A stretch of 64,000 nucleotides of DNA, from NCBI RefSeq assembly GCF_032380655.1, contig NZ_JAWDIY010000012.1:1-64000 (forward strand), in the 5' to 3' direction. This document shows, piece by piece, positions 1-7,692 of the stretch. Every line of letters begins with the position of its first letter. Position 1 is the first letter of the stretch. Both the position numbers and the translations under genes were made by a program. The notes below the pieces were generated by a model that did no database searches, had not been told where the DNA came from, and saw only the letters and a program-made list of their open reading frames with translations. The stretch is from Diplocloster hominis (lineage in GTDB: Bacteria; Bacillota; Clostridia; Lachnospirales; Lachnospiraceae).

Positions 1-779
1 CCGAAAGACTGCAGGGAACGCAGTCTTTCGCCACAAACCTGCCGGCCCGATTTCATTAAGATTTCACACGGGCGCCTTATGTGAGGAAGAGGACCATAGA
101 CACCGCACCGCGCCCCCTGCCGGACTCCCGGGATACGTCCGTACTGGGCGGCCTCCTGGCGGGGGCACCCTGGTTATCGGACAGGTTCCCGCTTCTTTTG
201 CCCCTCTCCCGAACCGGCCGGCTTCCGGCCCCCACGCTCCCTTTTCTAATATGAGCTAATAATAGGCTAAACGCTATGTTCTATAGAGAATGGTGAAGGA
301 TATGTGAATCGCATGTTTGACGATTATATTATGCTTATGATTCACGATCTGTTAAGTAAGCTATATGCCTTCTCAAAGATTTTGTGGATGAAGCTATATC
401 GTAAACAGTTTCCCTGATGTTTTTATAATCGCTGATGACAGAAGAAAAGTGTTTAATGATACATCCACAGCCAGTAATTTTCCAGTAAACATACAGTCGG
501 CACTATCATTTTGGAATTAGCCGCTGTCATCAGTCGATGATAAATCGCAATGCTGCCTTATCGGACATGCAGAGTGACCAAATATTCAACACGACAGTAT
601 GATTATAGTTTTGCTGTTTCATCAGCACATGGAACGAAAACATAATTAAAGCAGGGACGGGGTGCCGGGGGAGCGGGGAGCGGCGCCAGTTACTGTGGGC
701 CCCCGCCGCCGCTCCCCGCTCCCCCGGCACCCCGTCCCGGCCCCAAAAAATAAAGTAATCAATCTGCGAGGAAAAGCAA
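1..779. other. GC-rich non-coding region upstream of uvrC
   Basis: No convincing gene is visible. Bases 2-12 and 20-30 form a perfect 11-bp hairpin. Bases 60-245 are very GC-rich and become pyrimidine-rich toward 245, like the right arms of the giant hairpins elsewhere in the window, so this may be the right half of another such element cut by the window edge. Bases 250-650 are AT-richer and hold only a 34-codon open frame (313-417) without a good ribosome site. A 10-bp inverted repeat lies at 432-441 and 524-533. Confidence 0.5.
654..738. repeat. perfect 32-bp inverted repeat upstream of uvrC
   Basis: Bases 654-685 are exactly complementary to 707-738, with a 21-base spacer. The arms are almost pure G+C, the left one G-rich. 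The element ends 41 bases before the uvrC start and is followed by an A-rich stretch. There is no T-tract, so it is not a typical intrinsic terminator. It resembles in style, though not in sequence, the larger hairpins at 49.8-52.3 kb. Confidence 0.9.
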
Positions 780-2636
780 ATGTTCGACATCGAGGAAGAA
801 TTAAAAAAACTTCCGGGGAAGCCCGGGGTATATATTATGCATGATGATCGGGACGAGATCATCTACGTGGGAAAGGCAGTCAGTCTGAAAAACCGGGTGC
901 GCCAGTATTTTCAGAGCAGCCGGAATAAGGGCGTGAAGATCGAGCAGATGGTCACCCATATCGCCCGGTTTGAATATATTGTCACGGACTCGGAACTGGA
1001 GGCTCTGGTTCTGGAGTGTAATCTGATCAAGGAACACCGCCCGAAATATAATACTATGCTGAAGGATGACAAGACCTATCCTTTTATTAAAGTGACGGTA
1101 CATGAAGACTATCCCAGAATCCTGTTTTCCAGGAGGATGAAGAAGGATAAGAATAAGTATTTTGGCCCGTACAGCAGTGCGGGAGCGGTTAAGGATACTA
1201 TAGAACTGATCCGGAAGATCTATAAGATCAGAACCTGCAGCCGGAGCCTTCCCCGGGATATCGGGAAGGAGAGACCGTGCCTTTATTACCATATCAAGCA
1301 GTGTGATGCGCCCTGTCAGGAGTATATCAGCAAAGAGGATTACCGTGCCAATATCGACGAGGCGATCGAATTCCTGAACGGGAACTATACGCCGGTCTTA
1401 AAAATGCTGGAGGAACGGATGATGGCTGCCTCCGAGGCCATGGAGTTCGAGCAGGCTATCGAATACCGGGAGCTTTTAAACAGTGTAAAAAAAGTGGCCC
1501 AAAAACAGAAGATCACCAACAGCGTGGGAGAGGAAAAAGATATTATCGCGCTGGCGATCGACGAGCGGGATGCGGTGGCACAGGTGTTTTTTGTCCGGGA
1601 AGGCAAGCTGATCGGCAGGGATCATTTTTATCTGACGGTGGCGGTTTCCGACACAAGGGCGCAGGTGCTGAGCAGTTTCCTGAAACAGTTTTATGCCGGG
1701 ACCCCTTTTATCCCAAAGGAACTATTGATTCAGGATGAGATCGAGGACGCCGCCATCATTGAAGAATGGCTGTCGGGTAAGAAGGGACAGCGGGTACATA
1801 TCCGGGTACCGAAAAAAGGGACAAAGGAGAAAATGGTGGAGCTGGCCGCGCAGAATGCGCAGCTGGTTCTGAGCCAGGACCGGGAGAGGATCAAACGCGA
1901 AGAAGGGCGTACGATCGGCGCCCAGAAGGAGGTGGCCGGCTGGCTGGGATTAAGAGATGTGGTCCGGATCGAGGCCTTCGATATTTCCAATATCAGCGGC
2001 TATGATTCCGTGGGTTCCATGATTGTCTATGAAAAAGGCAGACCGAAGCGCAGTGATTACCGAAAGTTTAAGATCAAATGGGTGAAGGGCGCAGATGATT
2101 ATTCCAGTATGGCGGAGGTACTGACCAGACGTTTTACCCACGGCCTGGAAGAAGAGCGGGAGCTGCAGGAGAAGAACCTGGCCAGTGAACTGGGGAGTTT
2201 TACCAAATTTCCGGACCTGATCATGATGGACGGGGGAAAAGGCCAGGTAAATGTGGCGAAACAGGTATTGGACGAACTGGGTCTTACTATTCCTGTCTGC
2301 GGCATGGTAAAAGATGATAATCACCGGACCAGAGGGTTATACTATGAAAATGTGGAAATACCCATCGACCGCTCTTCCGAGGGATTCCGGCTGATCACCA
2401 GGATACAGGATGAGGCGCACCGTTTCGCTATCGAATATCACCGGATGCTGCGGAGCAAAGGGCAGGTTCACTCGATTCTGGACGATATCGAGGGGATCGG
2501 GCCGGCCAGGAGGAAAGCGCTGATGAAACATTATCAGTCTCTGGATGAGATCAAAGCCGCAGAACCGGATGATCTGGCCAAAGTTCCGTCGATGAATGAG
2601 GCGGCTGCCCGGAAAGTGTACGAGTTTTTTCATTGA
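780..2636 (+). CDS. uvrC: UvrABC excinuclease subunit C
   Basis: UvrC makes the dual incisions around bulky DNA lesions after UvrB loads at the damage. The 618-aa product has the usual family length. Its N-terminal GIY-YIG nuclease domain (about residues 10-95) shows the GVYIM and IIYVGKA motifs. A UvrBC coiled-coil region lies near residue 205, followed by the RNase-H-like C-terminal nuclease, with FDISNISG and MDGGKGQ, and terminal helix-hairpin-helix motifs (GIGPARRKAL). The ATG is preceded by GAGG. It heads a run of co-directional genes, with hprK 66 bases downstream. uvrB, its partner, starts at the far right edge of the window. Confidence 0.97.
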   Translation: MFDIEEELKKLPGKPGVYIMHDDRDEIIYVGKAVSLKNRVRQYFQSSRNKGVKIEQMVTHIARFEYIVTDSELEALVLECNLIKEHRPKYNTMLKDDKTYPFIKVTVHEDYPRILFSRRMKKDKNKYFGPYSSAGAVKDTIELIRKIYKIRTCSRSLPRDIGKERPCLYYHIKQCDAPCQEYISKEDYRANIDEAIEFLNGNYTPVLKMLEERMMAASEAMEFEQAIEYRELLNSVKKVAQKQKITNSVGEEKDIIALAIDERDAVAQVFFVREGKLIGRDHFYLTVAVSDTRAQVLSSFLKQFYAGTPFIPKELLIQDEIEDAAIIEEWLSGKKGQRVHIRVPKKGTKEKMVELAAQNAQLVLSQDRERIKREEGRTIGAQKEVAGWLGLRDVVRIEAFDISNISGYDSVGSMIVYEKGRPKRSDYRKFKIKWVKGADDYSSMAEVLTRRFTHGLEEERELQEKNLASELGSFTKFPDLIMMDGGKGQVNVAKQVLDELGLTIPVCGMVKDDNHRTRGLYYENVEIPIDRSSEGFRLITRIQDEAHRFAIEYHRMLRSKGQVHSILDDIEGIGPARRKALMKHYQSLDEIKAAEPDDLAKVPSMNEAAARKVYEFFH

Positions 2637-2702
2637 TGTTCCAAAGTTGCTATGCTAGAATGATAGATAGTAGTGAATACTGATAAAAAAGGAGCGTCTG
2701 CT

Positions 2703-3635
2703 ATGCACAGTGTAAAGCTTACAAAACTGGTAGAGAAAATGAACCTGAAAAACATGACGCCGGATATCGATATGACAGAAATCAAGGTTCATCAACCGGA
2801 TATCAACCGCCCGGCCCTGCAGCTGACCGGATATTTTGACCATTTCGATTCCGAACGGGTACAGATCATCGGGTATGTGGAATATACCTATCTGCTGTCT
2901 CTTAAGACGGAGCGAAAGAAAGAGGTGTACCGCAAACTGTTATCCGCGCAGATCCCGTGCGTCGTATTCTGCCGGGAGTTGCCGCCTGACCAGGAGATCC
3001 TGGATGCGGCGAATGAACTGGGGATTCCCATTTTTATGACGGAAAAATCCACCTCCTCCTTTATGGCTGAGGTAATCCGCTGGCTGAACGTAGAGCTGGC
3101 GCCTATGATATCCATTCATGGCGTGCTGGTGGATGTATACGGCGAAGGTGTGCTGATTATGGGCGAGAGCGGGATTGGAAAAAGTGAGGCTGCTCTGGAA
3201 CTGATCAAGCGGGGCCACCGTCTGGTCACCGACGATGTGGTGGAGATCCGCAAAGTAAGCGATGAGACGCTGATTGGTACGGCTCCGGACATTACCAGGC
3301 ATTTTATAGAACTGAGGGGAATCGGCATCATCGATGTCAAGACCCTGTTCGGTGTGGAGAGTGTCAAGGAAACCCAGTCTATCGATCTGGTAATCAAACT
3401 GGAAGAGTGGGAAAAGGATAAAGAATACGACCGTCTGGGGCTGGAGGAGGAATACACGGAATTCCTGGGAAATAAGGTAGTCTGCCATTCCCTGCCGATC
3501 CGTCCCGGCCGGAATCTGGCCATTATCGTAGAATCCGCGGCGGTAAACCACCGTCAGAAGAAGATGGGCTATAATGCTGCTCAGGAACTGTACAAGCGGG
3601 TACAGAAAAGCCTGGCAAAAAACAGCGAAAAATAA
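2703..3635 (+). CDS. hprK: HPr kinase/phosphorylase
   Basis: This bifunctional enzyme phosphorylates and dephosphorylates Ser46 of HPr in response to glycolytic intermediates, the central switch of carbon catabolite repression in Firmicutes. The 310-aa protein has the usual length. The Walker A motif GESGIGKS is at residues 154-161, followed by the family signature around ELRGIGIIDVKTLFG. The start is the ATG at 2703, eight bases after GGAG. An upstream in-frame GTG at 2673 has no ribosome site. A moderate promoter (TTGATG, 16 bp, TAGAAT at 2634-2661) overlaps the uvrC stop, so hprK may also be transcribed on its own. Confidence 0.97.
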   Translation: MHSVKLTKLVEKMNLKNMTPDIDMTEIKVHQPDINRPALQLTGYFDHFDSERVQIIGYVEYTYLLSLKTERKKEVYRKLLSAQIPCVVFCRELPPDQEILDAANELGIPIFMTEKSTSSFMAEVIRWLNVELAPMISIHGVLVDVYGEGVLIMGESGIGKSEAALELIKRGHRLVTDDVVEIRKVSDETLIGTAPDITRHFIELRGIGIIDVKTLFGVESVKETQSIDLVIKLEEWEKDKEYDRLGLEEEYTEFLGNKVVCHSLPIRPGRNLAIIVESAAVNHRQKKMGYNAAQELYKRVQKSLAKNSEK

Positions 3636-3662
3636 AAGAATAGTGGTTAAAGGAGAAAAGAG

Positions 3663-4610
3663 ATGTTTTGTTTCGGAGTAGATATAGGCGGCACCACAAT
3701 TAAGCTGGGATTATTTGACCTTCAGGGGGAGGTGTTGGACAAGTGGGAAATCACCACCCGCAAAGAGGACGGAGGAAAAAACATCCTGCCTGATGCGGCA
3801 AGGGCCGTACTGAGCAAAATGAACGAAAGATCCCTTTCAAAAGAAGACGTCGCCGGCATTGGAGTCGGCGTTCCTGGTCCTGTGAAAGAGGACGGAACCG
3901 TGGAAACAGCGGTGAACCTCGGATGGGACTATATGGATGTACAGGGTACCATGCAAAAAGAGACCGGACTTCCGGTGAAGGTAAGCAACGATGCCAACGT
4001 GGCCGCTCTCGGGGAGGCCTGGGTCGGCGGGGCGAAAGGATGTAAAGATGTAATTCTGGCAACTCTGGGAACCGGAGTGGGCGGCGGGCTGATCACCAAT
4101 GGAAAGATCATAACCGGGGCTCATGGAGCCGGCGGTGAGATCGGGCATATGCATCTGATCGATGATTTCCCCCGTGCCTGTAATTGCGGGAATTATGGAT
4201 GCCTGGAACAGGTGGCCTCAGCGACCGGAATAACCTACCTGGCCGAGCAGGTTCTGGCAGCCAGCCAGGAGGCTTCTGTGCTGCGGGACAAAAAAGTGTC
4301 GGCGAAAGCTGTGTTTGACGCGGTGAAAGAAAATGACGCGCTGGCTATCGAGATCGCGGAGCGGTTTGGAAAATATCTGGGAAAAGCGCTGGCTATGGTT
4401 GCAGCTGTGACAGACCCGGAAGTAATTGTAATCGGTGGAGGGGTATCAAAAGCCGGAACAGTCCTGTTGGATTTCGTGGAAAAGAATTATCAGATTTATG
4501 CGTTTACGTCGTGCCGTAAAGCTACCTTTGCATTGGCGGAATTAGGGAATGATGCCGGCATATTCGGAGCGGCAAAAATGGCGTTGGATGCCTATGCATC
4601 CAGAATATGA
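3663..4610 (+). CDS. glcK: ROK-family glucokinase
   Basis: Predicted to phosphorylate glucose to glucose-6-phosphate with ATP in the cytoplasm. The 315-aa protein starts with the ATP-binding motif DIGGTTIKLGLFD and carries the ROK signature near residues 135-190, including the zinc-binding CNCGNYGCLEQ motif. A ribosome site AAAGGAG lies upstream of the ATG. It sits 27 bases after hprK and 52 bases before proC. The hprK-glucokinase pairing links sugar phosphorylation with carbon signalling. Other ROK members act on other sugars or are regulators. This protein lacks a DNA-binding domain, so it is a kinase. Confidence 0.9.
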   Translation: MFCFGVDIGGTTIKLGLFDLQGEVLDKWEITTRKEDGGKNILPDAARAVLSKMNERSLSKEDVAGIGVGVPGPVKEDGTVETAVNLGWDYMDVQGTMQKETGLPVKVSNDANVAALGEAWVGGAKGCKDVILATLGTGVGGGLITNGKIITGAHGAGGEIGHMHLIDDFPRACNCGNYGCLEQVASATGITYLAEQVLAASQEASVLRDKKVSAKAVFDAVKENDALAIEIAERFGKYLGKALAMVAAVTDPEVIVIGGGVSKAGTVLLDFVEKNYQIYAFTSCRKATFALAELGNDAGIFGAAKMALDAYASRI

Positions 4611-4662
4611 TTATGATCGGACAGAGGATAAAATTAAGGAAATAAATCAGGAGATGATGGCA

Positions 4663-5457
4663 ATGAAGTTAGGATTTATCGGATGCGGAAATATGGCCTC
4701 CGCTATAATGGGAGGAGTGATCCGCAACGGAATCATCCGGCCGGAAGAGATTATTGGGGCGGATTCCTATCAGACCGCCCTGGATAAGGTTTCGGAGACG
4801 CTGGGTATACAGGTTACCACAGATAACCGCAAGGTGGCGGAGGAATCCGAGGTGCTGGTGCTCTCGGTGAAGCCGCAGTTCTATGAGGAAGTGATAGCCC
4901 AGATCCGAAGCGTTGTGGATGAGAATAAAATTATTATTACCATAGCGCCCGGGAAAACACTGGAATGGCTGGGGCAGAAATTCGAAAAACCGGTGAAGAT
5001 CGTCCGCACGATGCCGAATACACCTGCCTTAGTGGGAGCGGGAATCACAGCGGCCTGCGCGAATGTCCAGGTGTCGGAGGAAGAATTAGCGTATGTGTGT
5101 TCAATCCTCAGGGGATTTGGGGAAGTGGAAGTGATTCCGGAACATCTGATGGACGTGGTTGTGTCTGTCAGCGGAAGTTCTCCGGCCTATGTTTTTATGA
5201 TGATAGAGGCCATGGCGGACGCTGCCGTGGCGGATGGGATGGCGAGAGCCCAGGCCTATCGATTCGCGTCCCAGGCCGTCATGGGAAGCGCGAAAATGGT
5301 TCTGGAAACCGGAAAGCATCCCGGTGAGCTGAAGGACATGGTGTGCTCGCCAGGAGGAACCACCATAGAGGCTGTCCGGGTTCTGGAGGAGAAAGGATTC
5401 CGAAGCAGCCTGTTCGAAGCCATGAAAGCCTGCGCCCAAAAAGCGCGGGATATGTAA
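4663..5457 (+). CDS. proC: pyrroline-5-carboxylate reductase
   Basis: Last step of proline synthesis: reduces pyrroline-5-carboxylate with NAD(P)H. The 264-aa product opens with the Rossmann motif GFIGCGNMASAI and has the C-terminal signature PGGTTIEAV, in the region that forms the catalytic dimer interface. The start is the ATG at 4663, nine bases after AGGAG. Two ATGs at 4654 and 4657 are too close to that site, and the longer open frame beginning at 4549 lies inside the preceding glucokinase gene. It is the last gene of the rightward run and is followed by a bidirectional terminator-like hairpin. Confidence 0.95.
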   Translation: MKLGFIGCGNMASAIMGGVIRNGIIRPEEIIGADSYQTALDKVSETLGIQVTTDNRKVAEESEVLVLSVKPQFYEEVIAQIRSVVDENKIIITIAPGKTLEWLGQKFEKPVKIVRTMPNTPALVGAGITAACANVQVSEEELAYVCSILRGFGEVEVIPEHLMDVVVSVSGSSPAYVFMMIEAMADAAVADGMARAQAYRFASQAVMGSAKMVLETGKHPGELKDMVCSPGGTTIEAVRVLEEKGFRSSLFEAMKACAQKARDM

Positions 5458-5458
5458 A

Positions 5459-5541
5459 AATGGGAGGGGACAGGCACCTTTCTCTACGTAGTTTCTAAAA
5501 ATCCCCGCTTTACAACCGAAAGGAGCCAGTCCCCTCCCATT
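5459..5541. terminator. long bidirectional hairpin between proC and the sensor kinase
   Basis: Bases 5459-5482 pair with 5518-5541 over 24 positions with two mismatches, leaving a 35-base loop. It lies exactly between two convergent genes and ends just inside the end of the kinase gene. It is probably a shared terminator, though the stem is much longer than usual and lacks a clear T-tract. Confidence 0.7.
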
Positions 5542-6967
5542 ATTCTATGTCCGCAGACTTTATATTCCTGGATCTGGGCAATGAGAATATAAATTCCGTC
5601 CCAACGCCTTCCGTGCTGATCACATTAATATTTTCTTTGTGAGCCTGTATGATCTCTTTTGTGATCGAGAGTCCCAAACCTGTCCCCTTCTTATCTTTTC
5701 CTCTGGAAAGATCCGTCTTATAAAAGCGTTCCCATACCTTCTTCACACTCTCCTTCGGAATTCCGATACCGGTATCCTTTACGGATACGAACACTTTTTC
5801 ATGCTTTTCGGTGGTCTCCACATAAATGACCGAATCCGGATTGCTGAACTTGATGGCGTTGTCGATCAGATTGTAGAGCACCTGCTGTATTTTCCCCATA
5901 TCAGCGGAAACATAGAGAACCTTTGAGGAAAAAATCAGCTCTATGGATATGCGCCTGGTAGTACAGGTCCCCTCAAAGGTAGCTGCCGTCTTCTTGATAA
6001 TACTGTTGATATCAAAATCCGTGATATCCAGCAGCGTCCCCCTGCGGTCAAAATCATTCAGCGTGAGCAGGCCGCTGGTCAGCTTATTCAGACGCTCCGT
6101 TTCAAAGAGTACGATATTCAGATATTTTTCCTGCATCTCCGGAGGGATCGTACCGTCCAGGATCGCTTCCACATATCCCTTGATCGAAGTCAGGGGGGAA
6201 CGGAAATCGTGAGAGATATTGGACACGAATTTTTTCTGATATTCCTCCATCTTAGACAGCTCGGTGGACATATAGTTCAGGGTCGCTGAGAGACGTCCCA
6301 TCTCATCATCGGTGGTCACAGGCAGCTCATATTTCAGATTTCCGGCCGCATACTGGTTGGCGGCGAAGGTGATCCGCTTTAACGGTTTGGACACCAGGAA
6401 CGTAAACGCAGCCAGAATCAGCAGGGACAGGAGAAAAATGCCGATCAGGGTGATATAAGAGACGTTCAGCAGCTGATCCCTTTCCTGGCTGATCGCGCTG
6501 ACCGGATAATGAATCAGCACATACCCTCTGGTTTTGAGATTGAGGGTGATCGGCGAGATGACGCTTAGGACTTCCTCCTGATAACAGTCATAAAAATTAC
6601 TGATACAATAATATTGATTGCCGGTAAAGGTAGGGTCGAAGTCCTCGATTACCTTCGGACTCTCCAGATTCACCTTTTCCCGGGAATTCAGCAGAATCGT
6701 GCCGTCCGTGTCTATGATCCAGACCGGAGCGGACACATAGGTATCCACCGCTTTTAACTGAGTCTGCAGTTCCTCCAGGGACAGCGCCTCCGTGTAATAG
6801 TTCTTGGCATAGGTGGAAGCTACAAAGATGGCTTCCCGGTATAAATTATCCGCTTTTTCTTCTTCCAGCTGGTTCAGGGTCAGAGACGAAGTCAGCGTGG
6901 CGATAAGAAAAAAACTCAGAAAGCCAAAAATCACATAAGCGATAATAAATTTGGCATAGAGCTTCAT
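5540..6967 (-). CDS. membrane sensor histidine kinase (HAMP, HisKA, HATPase)
   Basis: A 475-aa two-component sensor. A first membrane helix lies at residues 7-29, then an extracytoplasmic domain of about 140 residues, and a second helix near 170-192. A HAMP linker follows, then HisKA with the phosphorylated histidine H253 in the SHDFRSPL box, and HATPase_c with N (NLIDNAIKF), G1 (DTGIGIP) and G2 (GTGLGLS) boxes. It overlaps the preceding response-regulator gene by four bases (ATGA), so the pair is translationally coupled. The signal sensed cannot be read from the sequence. The domain layout resembles PhoR/VanS-type kinases. Confidence 0.93.
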   Translation of the reverse strand: MKLYAKFIIAYVIFGFLSFFLIATLTSSLTLNQLEEEKADNLYREAIFVASTYAKNYYTEALSLEELQTQLKAVDTYVSAPVWIIDTDGTILLNSREKVNLESPKVIEDFDPTFTGNQYYCISNFYDCYQEEVLSVISPITLNLKTRGYVLIHYPVSAISQERDQLLNVSYITLIGIFLLSLLILAAFTFLVSKPLKRITFAANQYAAGNLKYELPVTTDDEMGRLSATLNYMSTELSKMEEYQKKFVSNISHDFRSPLTSIKGYVEAILDGTIPPEMQEKYLNIVLFETERLNKLTSGLLTLNDFDRRGTLLDITDFDINSIIKKTAATFEGTCTTRRISIELIFSSKVLYVSADMGKIQQVLYNLIDNAIKFSNPDSVIYVETTEKHEKVFVSVKDTGIGIPKESVKKVWERFYKTDLSRGKDKKGTGLGLSITKEIIQAHKENINVISTEGVGTEFIFSLPRSRNIKSADIE

Positions 6968-7665
6968 TGCTTCACCTCGAATTTATAACCGATCCCCCAT
7001 ACGGTGGACAGACTCCAGGCCTCATGGTCCTTGATCTTCTCCCGGAGACGTTTGATATGTACGTCAACCGTTCGGGTATCCCCGATGTACTCGTATCCCC
7101 AGATATGGTCCAGAAGCTGTTCCCGGGTGAATACCTGATTCGGTGAGGAAGCCAGAAAGTACAGAAGCTCCAGTTCCTTGGGCGGCATATCCACAGGCTC
7201 CCCGTTGTAGATGACGGAATAGTTGGTCAGATTGATAATCAGATCCGGGTACTCCACATATTTTGCGTCCGGGGTGGGAGCGGCCGGCTTTTCCGGCTGG
7301 AACCGGCGCAGAACGGCTTTGACACGGGCCACTAATTCTTTGGAATCAAAGGGCTTGATGATATAGTCATCGGCTCCCAGTTCCAGACCCAGCACTTTGT
7401 CGAAGATCTCACCCTTTGCGGAGAGCATGATGATCGGTACGGAAGATTTGTGACGGATCTCACGGCAGACCTGATAGCCGTCGATGCCCGGGAGCATCAG
7501 ATCCAGCAGGATCAGATTCGGCCGGAAGGTATCGAATATAGTCAGGGCCTCCTCGCCGTCATGGACCATCATGGTTTCGAAACACTCTTTGGTCAGATAA
7601 AGTGAGATGAGTTCCGCTATATTTACATCATCATCAACGATTAATATTTTTTGTTTTGCAGCCAT
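6964..7665 (-). CDS. OmpR/PhoB-family response regulator
   Basis: A 233-aa regulator with an N-terminal receiver domain (acidic pocket DDD at 11-13, phospho-acceptor D55 in LLDLMLPG, conserved lysine in IIKPF) and a C-terminal winged-helix DNA-binding domain (about 135-230, with TREQLLDHIWG and RTVDVHIKRLREKI). The start has a GGAGG site. It is coupled to the sensor kinase encoded next and is 27 bases downstream of mutS2. Target genes cannot be inferred here. Confidence 0.94.
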   Translation of the reverse strand: MAAKQKILIVDDDVNIAELISLYLTKECFETMMVHDGEEALTIFDTFRPNLILLDLMLPGIDGYQVCREIRHKSSVPIIMLSAKGEIFDKVLGLELGADDYIIKPFDSKELVARVKAVLRRFQPEKPAAPTPDAKYVEYPDLIINLTNYSVIYNGEPVDMPPKELELLYFLASSPNQVFTREQLLDHIWGYEYIGDTRTVDVHIKRLREKIKDHEAWSLSTVWGIGYKFEVKQ

Positions 7666-7692
7666 ATGAATGCCTCCTATTATTTACAGTAA

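Noticed and set aside
662..844. 60-codon plus-strand open frame over the GC hairpin
   Set aside because: It is the translation of the palindrome plus the first bases of uvrC in another frame. Arg/Pro-rich, with no ribosome site.
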